From NCBI GenBank assembly GCA_964543795.1, contig CAZIZN010000014.1:70870-134869 (forward strand): a stretch of DNA of 64,000 bases, written 5' to 3'. The position numbers were made by a program, and so were the translations under genes. Shown here in pieces: positions 7,765 through 15,912 of this stretch (positions are counted from its first letter, which is position 1; every line of letters begins with the position of its first letter). The notes below the pieces were generated by a model. That model was not told the DNA's origin. It saw only the letters and a list, made by a program, of their open reading frames with translations, and searched no databases. The stretch is from JACKIC01 sp964543795. GTDB lineage: Bacteria; Planctomycetota; UBA1135; UBA2386.

Positions 7765-9714
7765 ATGACCGCCCATCGAACGTCGTCCGCGTATCCGCTC
7801 GCCGCGCTCGCGATCCTCGCCGCCTGCGGGGGCGGCGGCGGCGGGGGAGGCGGCAGCACCGACTGGCAGACCGCCTCCCAGGGTCTCGAGGGCGGCGTCG
7901 TGCTGAGCGTCGCGAGCGACGGTGCCAGCGTCCTGCTCGCCGGCACGGCGAGCGGCGGCATCTTCCGCAGCCCCGACCAGGGAGCGACGTGGGGCGCTGC
8001 CTCGAGCGGCCTGCCGGCGGCCGTGATCGAACCGCTCGGCGGCTACGCGGCGGTCGCCGCGCTCGCCGTCGACCCGGTCACCGCCACCACCGTCTACGCG
8101 GGACTCTGGCGCGGCGGCGTCTACAAGAGCACGGACGGCGGCGTGAGCTGGACGGCCGCGAACGACGGCCTGTCCGACCTCGACGTCGCCGCGCTCGCGA
8201 TCGACCCCGCGACGCCGACCACGCTCTACGCCGGCACGATCGGCGGCGGCGTGTACCGCTCGACGAACGGCGGCGGCACCTGGACGCGGCGCGTCTCCGG
8301 CCTCGGCAACCAGAACGTGCACGCGCTCGCACTCGCCCCGGCCAACTCGTCGATCCTCTACGCGGGCACGCCCACGGGCGTCTTCGCGACCACGAACGGC
8401 GCCAGTTCGTGGACCGCGACCGGCGGCGGACCGACCGACTGCGAAGCCCTCGCCGTCGACCGCTTCGATCCCTTGACCGTCTATGCGGGCGCGGCGGCAG
8501 GCGGCGTGTGGAAGACGACGAACGGCGGCACGTCGTGGAGCTCGGCGCGCAGCGGCATCCCGAGCCTGCACAAGGTCCAGGATCTGGCGGTGGATCCGAC
8601 CACGACGTCGACGATCTACGCCGCGCTCGACGGCGGCGGCGTCTACCGCACGACCGACGCGGCGGCGAACTGGACGATGGTCTCCGCGAGCGTCGGGTTC
8701 GGCGACGTCGAGGCGCTCGCGATCCACCCGGCCGACAGCACGCGCCTCGTCGCCGGCACGGGCGGTGCCGGCGTGTTCGTGTCGGCCGACGCTGCCAGCT
8801 CCTGGACGCACGCGAGCAGCGGCCTCGCCGGAGCGAAGGTCCTGCACCTCGCCGTCGCACCGCTCGCCCCCACCACGGTCTGGGCGGGCACGAGTGCCGG
8901 ACCGTTCGTCAGCAGCGACTCCGGCGCCACCTGGGCGGCGCGCACCACGAGCATCGGCGCGCGCGAGTGCCGCGCGCTGGCCGTCTCCCCGGCCGCGACG
9001 TCGACCGTCTACGCCGGCACCGCGACCGGCGGCGTCTTCCGCACGCTCGACGCCGGCATGAACTGGACCGCGGTCAACGTCGGCCTCACCGACCTCGACG
9101 TGCGCGCGCTGGCCGTCGATCCGGTTGCGCCGATGACGCTCTACGCCGGGACGGCGACCGGCGGCGTGTTCGTCAGCGCCGACGGCGGCGACACCTGGAG
9201 TGCCGCGAACAGCGGGCTCGTGAATCTGCAGGTGCGCGGCCTCGCGATCCACCCGTCCGCGCCCGCGACCGTCTGGGCGGCGACGCGCGGCGGCGTGTTC
9301 GTGACCACGAACGGGGCGGCCGGCTGGAGCGGCGCCAACAACAACCTGAACGACACGGCGCTGCACTGCATCGCGATCGACCCGACGACGCCGACCACGC
9401 TCTACGTCGGCACGACCAACGACCACGTCTATCGGTCCACGAACGGCGGCGCGAGCTGGGCCAGGCGCAACACGGGCATGGATGCGGACACGATCGTCGC
9501 GATCGCCGTCTCGCCGGCCGACTCGTCGATCGTCTACGCGGTCAGCCCCGGCGACGCCGACGACGGCCGCTTCCCGGGCGTCTACACGAGCGCGACCCGC
9601 GGCGACAGCTGGACGAAGATCAACACGGGCCTGCGCCCGTCGGCCGCCTCGGCGGTCGTGATCACGGCCGCGCGCACGTTCGTCGGCACCAGCGGCGGCG
9701 TGTTCGTGCGCTGA
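7765..9714 (+). CDS. Lipoprotein with about 14 BNR/Asp-box-like beta-propeller repeats
   Basis: 649 residues. MTAHRTSSAYPLAALAILAAC is a lipoprotein signal with lipobox LAAC, followed by a run of nine glycines as a flexible tether. The remainder is a regular repeat of about 43 residues with core pattern Y-A-G-T-x-x-G-G-V-(Y/F)-x-S-x-(D/N)-G-G-x-x-W, typical of BNR/Asp-box or sortilin-like propellers. I count 13 full repeats plus a terminal strand (FVGTSGGVFVR). Fourteen blades would fit two seven-bladed propellers in tandem. The sialidase catalytic residues (Arg triad, FRIP) are not evident, so a binding or scaffold role at the cell surface is more likely than hydrolysis. The ATG at 7765 is chosen because it begins the signal peptide; upstream codons in the frame oppose the malic enzyme gene. 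Confidence 0.85.
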   Translation: MTAHRTSSAYPLAALAILAACGGGGGGGGGSTDWQTASQGLEGGVVLSVASDGASVLLAGTASGGIFRSPDQGATWGAASSGLPAAVIEPLGGYAAVAALAVDPVTATTVYAGLWRGGVYKSTDGGVSWTAANDGLSDLDVAALAIDPATPTTLYAGTIGGGVYRSTNGGGTWTRRVSGLGNQNVHALALAPANSSILYAGTPTGVFATTNGASSWTATGGGPTDCEALAVDRFDPLTVYAGAAAGGVWKTTNGGTSWSSARSGIPSLHKVQDLAVDPTTTSTIYAALDGGGVYRTTDAAANWTMVSASVGFGDVEALAIHPADSTRLVAGTGGAGVFVSADAASSWTHASSGLAGAKVLHLAVAPLAPTTVWAGTSAGPFVSSDSGATWAARTTSIGARECRALAVSPAATSTVYAGTATGGVFRTLDAGMNWTAVNVGLTDLDVRALAVDPVAPMTLYAGTATGGVFVSADGGDTWSAANSGLVNLQVRGLAIHPSAPATVWAATRGGVFVTTNGAAGWSGANNNLNDTALHCIAIDPTTPTTLYVGTTNDHVYRSTNGGASWARRNTGMDADTIVAIAVSPADSSIVYAVSPGDADDGRFPGVYTSATRGDSWTKINTGLRPSAASAVVITAARTFVGTSGGVFVR

Positions 9715-9803
9715 CCGCCGGCGCGGAGATTCCCCGATCGCTTGGGGAGCCGGGCGGCCGCGCGCTGCATACTTCGCCGGCCCGATCCCCCGACCACCCG
9801 CGC

Positions 9804-10628
9804 ATGAGTGCCACCCCCGAGATCACGAACATGGCCGTCTTCTGCGACTTCGAGAACGTCGCCCTCGGCGTCGCCGACGCCAAGTACTCGAAGTTCGACA
9901 TCGCCAAGATCCTCGACCGCCTGCTGCTCAAGGGCAGCATCGTGGTCAAGAAGGCCTACTGCGACTGGGAACGCTACAAGGCGTGGAAGGGCTCGATGCA
10001 CGAAGCCGCGTTCGAGCTGATCGAGATCCCGCACGTGCGCATGTCGGGCAAGAACTCGGCCGACATCCGCCTCGTCGTCGACGCGCTCGACTTCTGCCAC
10101 ACCAAGCCGCACGTCGACACGTTCGTGATCATCAGCGGCGACTCGGACTTCTCGCCGCTGGTCAGCAAGCTGCGCGAGAACGACAAGACGGTGATCGGCG
10201 TCGGCGTCAAGAACTCGACCTCTGACCTGCTGATCGCCAACTGCGACGAGTTCATCTTCTACGACGACCTCGTGCGCGAGAAGCCGCGCAAGCACACCCC
10301 GCAGAAGCGCAAGGCCGGCAAGGCGGCAGGCGGCACCGCGGCCGCCGACGGCGGCAAGCGCGCCGACAGCCGCACCGACGAAGCGATCGACCTGATCCTC
10401 GAGACGATCGACGCGCTGGTCGGCGAGCGCGGCGAAGAGGGCAAGATCTGGGGCTCGATGGTCAAGCAGGCGCTCAAGCGCCGCAAGCCGGGCTTCAACG
10501 AGTCCTTCTACGGCTTCCGCTCGTTCAACGAACTGCTCGAGGAGGCCGAGTCGCAGGGCCTGCTCGAGCTCGAACGCGCCGAGCGGTCCGGCGGCTACAT
10601 CGTGCGCACCGTCGAGAGCGGCGGCTGA
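9804..10628 (+). CDS. NYN-domain protein (LabA/PIN-like) with C-terminal LOTUS/OST-HTH-like domain
   Basis: 274 residues. The N-terminal 150 residues form an NYN domain of the PIN-like nuclease fold: MAVFCDFENVALG (acidic D15 with N18), then SADIRLVVDALD, VDTFVIISGDSDFSPLVSKLRE and LIANCDEFIFYDDL. These carry the conserved acidic positions expected to bind metal for RNA cleavage. A basic, Ala-rich linker (about 155-185) leads to a C-terminal domain (about 190-274; KIWGSMVKQALKRRKPGFNESFYGFRSFNELLEEAESQGLLEL) resembling OST-HTH/LOTUS, an RNA- or protein-binding winged helix. The family is widespread, usually listed as NYN or LabA-like, with few characterised members. Stand-alone gene 89 bases after the propeller lipoprotein. 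An RNA-processing role is inferred from the fold only. Confidence 0.85.
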   Translation: MSATPEITNMAVFCDFENVALGVADAKYSKFDIAKILDRLLLKGSIVVKKAYCDWERYKAWKGSMHEAAFELIEIPHVRMSGKNSADIRLVVDALDFCHTKPHVDTFVIISGDSDFSPLVSKLRENDKTVIGVGVKNSTSDLLIANCDEFIFYDDLVREKPRKHTPQKRKAGKAAGGTAAADGGKRADSRTDEAIDLILETIDALVGERGEEGKIWGSMVKQALKRRKPGFNESFYGFRSFNELLEEAESQGLLELERAERSGGYIVRTVESGG

Positions 10629-10695
10629 GCCGCGGCGTCCGCCGGCGCCCCCTGCCGCCATCCCCATCGGCGCCGCCGTTGCGAGCGGCCGCGCG

Positions 10696-12681
10696 TCAGA
10701 GGCCGAACGGGTAGGTGTCCGGTGCGCCTTCGAGTTCCTGCGTCGAGAGCGGCCGCACCGCCTCGGTGCGGTCGAACCACACGAACTCGTCGAACTGGTC
10801 GGGCAGCACAGCGTGGAAGTAGTGGCTCGCGCGCTCGGTCTCGGGCCGGTAGATCACGCCGATCGCGCGCTCGAGCCGGGGCTCGACGAGCAGCCGGCGC
10901 AGCTCGGGATCGCGCGGCGAACGCAGCGGCAGCAGGAAGTTCGCCACGCCGGTGTCGTGACAGAGCCGCTCGTAGCTGCCCTCGCACGCGGGACGAACCT
11001 GCTTGCGCTCCATCTCGCCGCCCCAGTAGGACGCCGCCACGACGGTGCCGTGGTCGGTGCCGAACCCGACGATGTAGAGGTCCTTCGGTGGGAAGCGCTG
11101 CCGGCACAGTTCGCCGAGGTTCCACTCGCCGCGCGCCGACATCTCGGTCGCCGTCGCGTCGCCGACGTGGGAGTTGTGCGCCCAGACGACGATGCGCGCC
11201 GACGGTCCGTGGAACTCGAGCAGGCCCGACAGACAGTCGGACATGTGCCGGTCGCGCAGGTTCCACGACTCGTGGGAGCCGTAGTACATGACGCGGTAGT
11301 AGCTCTCCGCATCGGCGACGAGACGCGCGTTCTGCTCGGCCTCGAAGGCCGGTTCGCCGTCGCGCAGGCGGCGCCGCAGCAGCTCCTCGAGCATGTGCAC
11401 CACGTCGGCTTCGCACGACCGGTAGCCGCCGGTGAGCACGGCGCGCCCGTAGGCGGCGGGATCGCGCTGCCACGGCGTCAGACACCCGTAGCGTTCGCGC
11501 GCCACCGTGGCCGCCGCCGGATCCGCCTGCTCGAGATGCCGCAGCACGGCGTCGATCGAGTTGTGCAGCGCGTAGAGATCGAGGCCGGCGAAGCGCACGC
11601 GCCGTGCCGCGGGCCGGGCCAGGTTGTGCTCGCGCAGCCAGTCCACGAAGTCGGCGACCTCGCGATTGCGCCACATCCAGGTCGGGAACCGCGCGAAGGC
11701 CTGCCATTCGCCGCGCGGCACCTGCCGGTCGCGCACGTAGTGGTCGATGCGTGCCGCGTCGGGCCAGTCGGCCTCGGCGGCGACGATCGTGAAGCCCTTC
11801 TTCAGGATCAGCTCCTTCGTGATGCGGGCGCGCAGCCGGTAGAACTCCGACGTGCCGTGCGTCGCCTCGCCGAGCAGCACGACGCGCGCGTCGCCGATGC
11901 GCTGCAGCAGCGGCGAGAGATCCGCGGTCTCCAGGTCCTCGAACGGCTCCGCGGCGCGCGCGATCCCCGCGGCGACCGGGGAGACCCGGGGCGGCGGCAC
12001 ACGCTCGGCGCGCGGTGCCTGCCAGCCCTGCTCGCCGATCAACGGCACGAACCGCACGTTGGCGAGGCGTTCGCGTTCGAAGCGATCCGCCGACCGACGC
12101 GTGACTCGCACCAGCTCCTGCAGCCCCTCGGTGTCGCCCACCGGGATCACCAACCGGCCGCCGACCGCGAGCTGCTGCTGCAGCGACTCGGGCACCTTGG
12201 GCCCGCCGGCGGCGACCACGATCGCATCGTACGGCGCGTGCTCGGGCCAGCCGAGCGTGCCGTCGCCGTGGCGCACGTGCACGTTGGCGTAGCCGTCGCG
12301 CAGCAGGCGTTCGCGCGCCGTCTCGCACAGCCTGGCGTGGCGTTCGACCGTGTAGACCTGGCCCGCGATCTCGGCCAGCACGGCAGCCGCGTAGCCCGAA
12401 CCGGTGCCGATCTCGAGCACGCGCTCGCCGCCGAGCAACCCCATCGCCTCGACCATGAAGCCGACGATGTAGGGCTGCGAGATGGTCTGCTCCTCCTCGA
12501 TCGGCAGCGGCGAGTCCTCGTACGCGAACTCGCCGAGATAGGACGGCACGTAGCCCTCGCGGCGCACCTTGCGCATCGCCGCCAGCACGATCGGCGAGCG
12601 CACGCCGCGGGCCCGGATCTGCCGCTCGACCATCGCCTCGCGCAAACGGTCGTGCGTGGCGCGGCTGGTGATCACGGTCAC
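10696..12681 (-). CDS. Fusion of protein-L-isoaspartate O-methyltransferase and an erythromycin-esterase-like domain
   Basis: 661 residues in two parts. Residues 1-215 match Pcm: RQIRARGV, the SAM motif EIGTGSGYAAAVLA (res 90-102) and YDAIVVAAGGPKVP. Pcm methylates L-isoaspartyl residues for protein repair. From about residue 245 on, the sequence matches the erythromycin-esterase superfamily: LGEATHGTSEFY (E272, H275), AAEADWPDA, RFAGLDLYALHNS and VVWAHNSHVGDA with a second histidine. EreA/EreB hydrolyse the macrolide ring, but most superfamily members have no proven macrolide activity, so this should not be read as resistance. The ATG overlaps the stop of the CBS gene by 4 bases (ATGA), giving translational coupling. 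Fusion of both domains at full length argues that they act on related damage or on a methylated product (inference). Confidence 0.88.
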   Translation of the reverse strand: MTVITSRATHDRLREAMVERQIRARGVRSPIVLAAMRKVRREGYVPSYLGEFAYEDSPLPIEEEQTISQPYIVGFMVEAMGLLGGERVLEIGTGSGYAAAVLAEIAGQVYTVERHARLCETARERLLRDGYANVHVRHGDGTLGWPEHAPYDAIVVAAGGPKVPESLQQQLAVGGRLVIPVGDTEGLQELVRVTRRSADRFERERLANVRFVPLIGEQGWQAPRAERVPPPRVSPVAAGIARAAEPFEDLETADLSPLLQRIGDARVVLLGEATHGTSEFYRLRARITKELILKKGFTIVAAEADWPDAARIDHYVRDRQVPRGEWQAFARFPTWMWRNREVADFVDWLREHNLARPAARRVRFAGLDLYALHNSIDAVLRHLEQADPAAATVARERYGCLTPWQRDPAAYGRAVLTGGYRSCEADVVHMLEELLRRRLRDGEPAFEAEQNARLVADAESYYRVMYYGSHESWNLRDRHMSDCLSGLLEFHGPSARIVVWAHNSHVGDATATEMSARGEWNLGELCRQRFPPKDLYIVGFGTDHGTVVAASYWGGEMERKQVRPACEGSYERLCHDTGVANFLLPLRSPRDPELRRLLVEPRLERAIGVIYRPETERASHYFHAVLPDQFDEFVWFDRTEAVRPLSTQELEGAPDTYPFGL

Positions 12682-13385
12682 CTCCCGCGTCGGGCGCCGG
12701 CCTTGCGGGGCACAGGCTTGCCGGGCGACCGGCGCGCGGCCGGGGCGGACTTCGCCGCGCGCGCGGACGGGGGCGACGCGGCACCCGGTGCTGCGAGCAG
12801 CCGCACGACGTCTTCGGTCGACACGACGCCGACGAGGCGCCCCCCGTCGACCACGAACACGCGGTGGATGCCGTCGTCGACCATGCAGCGGCAGACCGCC
12901 GCCAGCGTCGCCTCGGGCTCGATCCCGATCACGCCCGCCGTCATCCAGTCCGCGACGCGCAGGCCGCCGAGCACTTCGTCCTCGTAGTCGTCCGTCGCGA
13001 ACAACTCCTCGTCGTCGGCCTCCAGCTCGACCGCCACGTCCGCAACCTCCTCGACCGGCCGCGCCACGTGGTTGCCGGCGACGCCTTCGTCCGTGACGTG
13101 CTCGCTGCGCGCGATGTCGCTGACGGTGAGCACGCCGACGAGGCGTCCCGCGACGTCCACGACGGGTGCGCCGCTGATGCGCGTGTCCTCGAACAGTTCG
13201 GCCGCCGTCCTGATCGGATCGTCGGCGCGCAGCACGACGACGTCGGAACGCATCACCTCACGCACGAGGATCCGCCCCGGATCGATCGGCCGCGGTGCGG
13301 CGACGGCCTTGGCGGCGGGCTTCCGGCGTTCGGCCGGGCGAGCCTGCGACTTCGCGACCTTCGGCTTCTGCTTGGTGTTCGGCAT
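12678..13385 (-). CDS. Tandem CBS-domain protein
   Basis: 235 residues. An N-terminal Lys/Ala/Pro-rich basic tail (1-36) and a similar basic C-terminal tail (about 206-235) flank two CBS motifs: VREVMRSDVVVLRADDPIRTAAELFEDTRISGAPVVD (about 42-95) and VADWMTAGVIGIEPEATLAAVCRCMVDDGIHRVFVVD (about 140-200). A Bateman module of this type binds adenosyl ligands (AMP, ATP, SAM) and controls a partner. An acidic linker (VELEADDEELFATDD) separates the repeats. The gene is translationally coupled to the Pcm/esterase fusion, whose methyltransferase uses SAM, so a ligand-sensing role for that enzyme is plausible but unproven. The lysine-rich tails could bind nucleic acid or membrane. Confidence 0.85.
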   Translation of the reverse strand: MPNTKQKPKVAKSQARPAERRKPAAKAVAAPRPIDPGRILVREVMRSDVVVLRADDPIRTAAELFEDTRISGAPVVDVAGRLVGVLTVSDIARSEHVTDEGVAGNHVARPVEEVADVAVELEADDEELFATDDYEDEVLGGLRVADWMTAGVIGIEPEATLAAVCRCMVDDGIHRVFVVDGGRLVGVVSTEDVVRLLAAPGAASPPSARAAKSAPAARRSPGKPVPRKAGARRGR

Positions 13386-13526
13386 GGTTCGCTCCTCGTG
13401 TCAGGGACGCCGTCTGCCGCGCCGGCGGTGTCCGCCCGAGCGCCATTGGAACGCGCCTGCCGCGGACCGCGATGCTCCCGAGTGCGCAGAGCGAAGGGAC
13501 AGAGTTCCGCCGCGCCGGCAGGAGCC

Positions 13527-14702
13527 TCAGCAGCCCAGGCACGTGTCGGGCAGCAGCGCCGCGGCGAGCATGACGTCGTCGATGTCGGCGTGCCGCCGTG
13601 ACGCCGCATCCGGAGCCGCCGTCGTCGTGTGGAGCCAGAACGCGGTGATCCGCTCCGCCTCCGGGACGTGGCTGGCCAGCGTCTGCAGACACGGTTGCAG
13701 CACCGCGGCTTCGCCGAGGCGCTGCGGCGCGCGCTGCCAGAGCCGGCGGAGGTGCGGCACTGCGGCGAGCCCGATCGCCAGCCCGAGTTCGCGGAACGCA
13801 AGTCGGCGCGCCGCCGGGGCCCGCAGGTCGTGCCCCGCCAGGAAGGACCGGGTCCCGACGGTCGCGCCGAGCAGCAGCGACGCGAGCAGGGCCCGATCCT
13901 CCGCCCCATGCACGGCACCCGCGCCCAGCAGCCGGGCCAGCGTCAGGGCGCCGGCCAACAGACCGCCGATCCCGAGCGGATCTTCGGTGCAGGGGTCGAT
14001 CCCGGCCGCGATGGCGCGGAGTTCGGCGATCGGCCCGTCGAGCGCCGCGGCCGTGCCGTCCGGAGCCGCCGCACGCAGTTCGAGGCACGTCACGAGTCCG
14101 TCGATCGGGTCGTGCTGCCCCATCGACGGCACCAGCGGCCTCGTCAGGTCGACACTCATCTTCCAGTACATGCGCCGGCGTCGGTCGAACGGCCGCGTAT
14201 GGACGAAACGGCGGCAGGCCGTGTCGGCGAGTTCGACGGCCCAGCGCAGCGGCTCGGTCCGACCGGCGACGCGCGCGAACGCGACGAGCGCGTGCATCCA
14301 GCGCGTGAGGTAGTGGAAGTACTGGCCGTCGCGATCCCACTCGACGCGTTCGTCGAACATCTCGTCCGCGGCCCGTTCGGGCAGTGGCTTGCCGATGCGC
14401 AGGCCGCCGATCGTCGGATGCTCGCGTCCCTCTGCCTCGCCCAGGCCGCTGATCCAGCCTCGCCGTGGATCGTCCGCGCGGTGTCTGCCGAGCGTCTCGT
14501 GCACCTGGTCGACCAGCACGGCAGCGAGCCGCAGCGGCTCGGGTGCGCCGGTGGCGCGGTGCAGTTCGACGAACGTGCAGAGTGCGTAGGCATCGGTCCA
14601 GAGGTAGCGGTGCGGTGGCCGGCCAGGCGTCGAAAGGCCGGTCCGGTGCGCGAAGTCCGCCATGAGCCGCTGCGCGGCCGCGATGCGTTGCTCTCGTTCC
14701 AT
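13527..14702 (-). CDS. Conserved helical protein resembling six-hairpin (alpha/alpha toroid) enzymes, function unknown
   Basis: 391 residues from the ATG at 14702 (MEREQRIAAAQRLM); the open frame continues upstream but that part looks non-coding. The sequence is almost entirely helical with repeated Trp/His/Asp-rich turns (RYLWTDAYALCTFVELH, EWDRDGQYFHYLTRWMHAL, MYWKMSVDLTRPL), which suggests a six-hairpin glycosidase or epimerase-like toroid. I do not recognise a named family with confidence, and no catalytic carboxylate pair can be assigned. It ends CLGC, a possible metal or disulfide site. It lies upstream of the CBS and Pcm/esterase genes on the same strand (141-base gap) and may belong to the same stress-related cluster. 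Confidence 0.7.
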   Translation of the reverse strand: MEREQRIAAAQRLMADFAHRTGLSTPGRPPHRYLWTDAYALCTFVELHRATGAPEPLRLAAVLVDQVHETLGRHRADDPRRGWISGLGEAEGREHPTIGGLRIGKPLPERAADEMFDERVEWDRDGQYFHYLTRWMHALVAFARVAGRTEPLRWAVELADTACRRFVHTRPFDRRRRMYWKMSVDLTRPLVPSMGQHDPIDGLVTCLELRAAAPDGTAAALDGPIAELRAIAAGIDPCTEDPLGIGGLLAGALTLARLLGAGAVHGAEDRALLASLLLGATVGTRSFLAGHDLRAPAARRLAFRELGLAIGLAAVPHLRRLWQRAPQRLGEAAVLQPCLQTLASHVPEAERITAFWLHTTTAAPDAASRRHADIDDVMLAAALLPDTCLGC

Positions 14703-14844
14703 GGTCGTCGCTCTGCCCGGCACGCCTTCCCCGGCCGCGCCCGATGCGATGTTCCCGCACGTGCTCCACCGCCGCAGTCGCGCCATGGGCGTAACCCATG
14801 GGGAACTGCGCCGTAGGCTCGCCGACGCCAGGGGCCCGCCTGCT

Positions 14845-15912
14845 TCAGTCCAACGCCGTCGCGCCGAACCCTGGCGCATCGAGCGTGCGCAGCACGCCGT
14901 CCTGCAGCAGGAAGCCGCCCGCAGCGACGTCGCGCGCGAGGTCGAAGCTGCCGTCGAGATCGAGGTGCCGCGTCGCCGGCGCCGCGAACGCCGCGTGCAG
15001 CGCCGCGGCGATGCCGATGCGGCTCTCGTCCATGCACCCCCAGAGCAGGTCGATCCCGGCGTCGGCCGCGATGCGCGCGATCGCGAGCGCCTCGGTGACG
15101 CCGCCGCACTTCATGAGCTTGATGTTGAACGCGCCGAACGCGCGCGGCGTCCCGGCCAGGGCCCGCGCGTCCGCGGCGTCGTGCAGGCTCTCGTCCGCAC
15201 AGAGCCGACGCACGTCGTCCGCGCCGAGTTCGCTCTGCCGGCGGCTCGCCGCCGGCGGCAGCGGCTGCTCCACGAGACTCAGATCGAACGAGCGGGTGCG
15301 GGCGAGGAACGCCTGCAACTGCGCGAACGTGTAGCCCGTGTTGGCGTCGACGAGCAACGGCAGCGCCGGACCGAACCGTTCGCGCAGCCGCGCGAGGCGT
15401 TCGACGTCGAGATCGAGATCGACGCCGATCTTGATCTTGAGCACGCGGAAGCCGTTGCCGAGGTGCTCCTCGGCCTCGGCGAGCGTGGCGGCGACGTCGC
15501 GCACGCCGATCGTCACCGACGTCGGCAGCGCCGAGTGCACCCGACCGAGCAGGTCGACGACGGGCTTGCCCAGGGTCTTGCCCCACAGGTCGTGCAGCGC
15601 GATGTCGATCGCCGCCCGCGCACCGGGCGCGCCCGGCAGCCGCGCGCGCAGCGTCGCCGCGAGGTCCGCGGGTTCGTCGAAGCACTGCCCGGGCAGCCAC
15701 GTCCGGGCTTGCTCGAGGGCGGCGAGGCAGAGGGCGAACGTCTCGCCGGTGACCTCGGGTTCGGGTGTCGCGGCACCGAGCCCGTCCGGTCCCGATGCCG
15801 CGACGAGCCGCACGGACACCAGCGACGCGGTGTCGCACGCGCGCGTGGCGACCGCGTAGGGGCGCGTCAGCGGCACCGTCGTGGGCGCGATCTCGACCGC
15901 TTCGATCCTCAT
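14845..15912 (-). CDS. dgcA: Enolase-superfamily epimerase: DgcA-like N-acetyl-D-glutamate racemase or L-Ala-D/L-Glu epimerase
   Basis: 355 residues of the mandelate racemase/muconate lactonising branch. Seen: the base motif LKIKIG (K159, K161), metal ligands D189 (VDANTGYT), E215 (EQPL) and D240 (ADESL), second base KLMKCGG (K265/K268), and GCMDESRIG, typical of the dipeptide-epimerase subgroup. The neighbouring, translationally coupled DUF1611 gene is the known partner of DgcA. In the DgcN-DgcA route D-glutamate is N-acetylated and the acetyl-D-glutamate is racemised to the L form. The alternative is an L-Ala-D/L-Glu epimerase in murein recycling; the sequence alone does not decide, and the pairing favours DgcA. 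The start ATG at 15912 overlaps the upstream stop by 4 bases. Confidence 0.8.
   Translation of the reverse strand: MRIEAVEIAPTTVPLTRPYAVATRACDTASLVSVRLVAASGPDGLGAATPEPEVTGETFALCLAALEQARTWLPGQCFDEPADLAATLRARLPGAPGARAAIDIALHDLWGKTLGKPVVDLLGRVHSALPTSVTIGVRDVAATLAEAEEHLGNGFRVLKIKIGVDLDLDVERLARLRERFGPALPLLVDANTGYTFAQLQAFLARTRSFDLSLVEQPLPPAASRRQSELGADDVRRLCADESLHDAADARALAGTPRAFGAFNIKLMKCGGVTEALAIARIAADAGIDLLWGCMDESRIGIAAALHAAFAAPATRHLDLDGSFDLARDVAAGGFLLQDGVLRTLDAPGFGATALD

Noticed and set aside
10696..12681. Macrolide resistance gene call for the erythromycin-esterase-like domain
   Set aside because: The superfamily is broad, most members have no shown macrolide activity, and the fusion to Pcm argues for another role.
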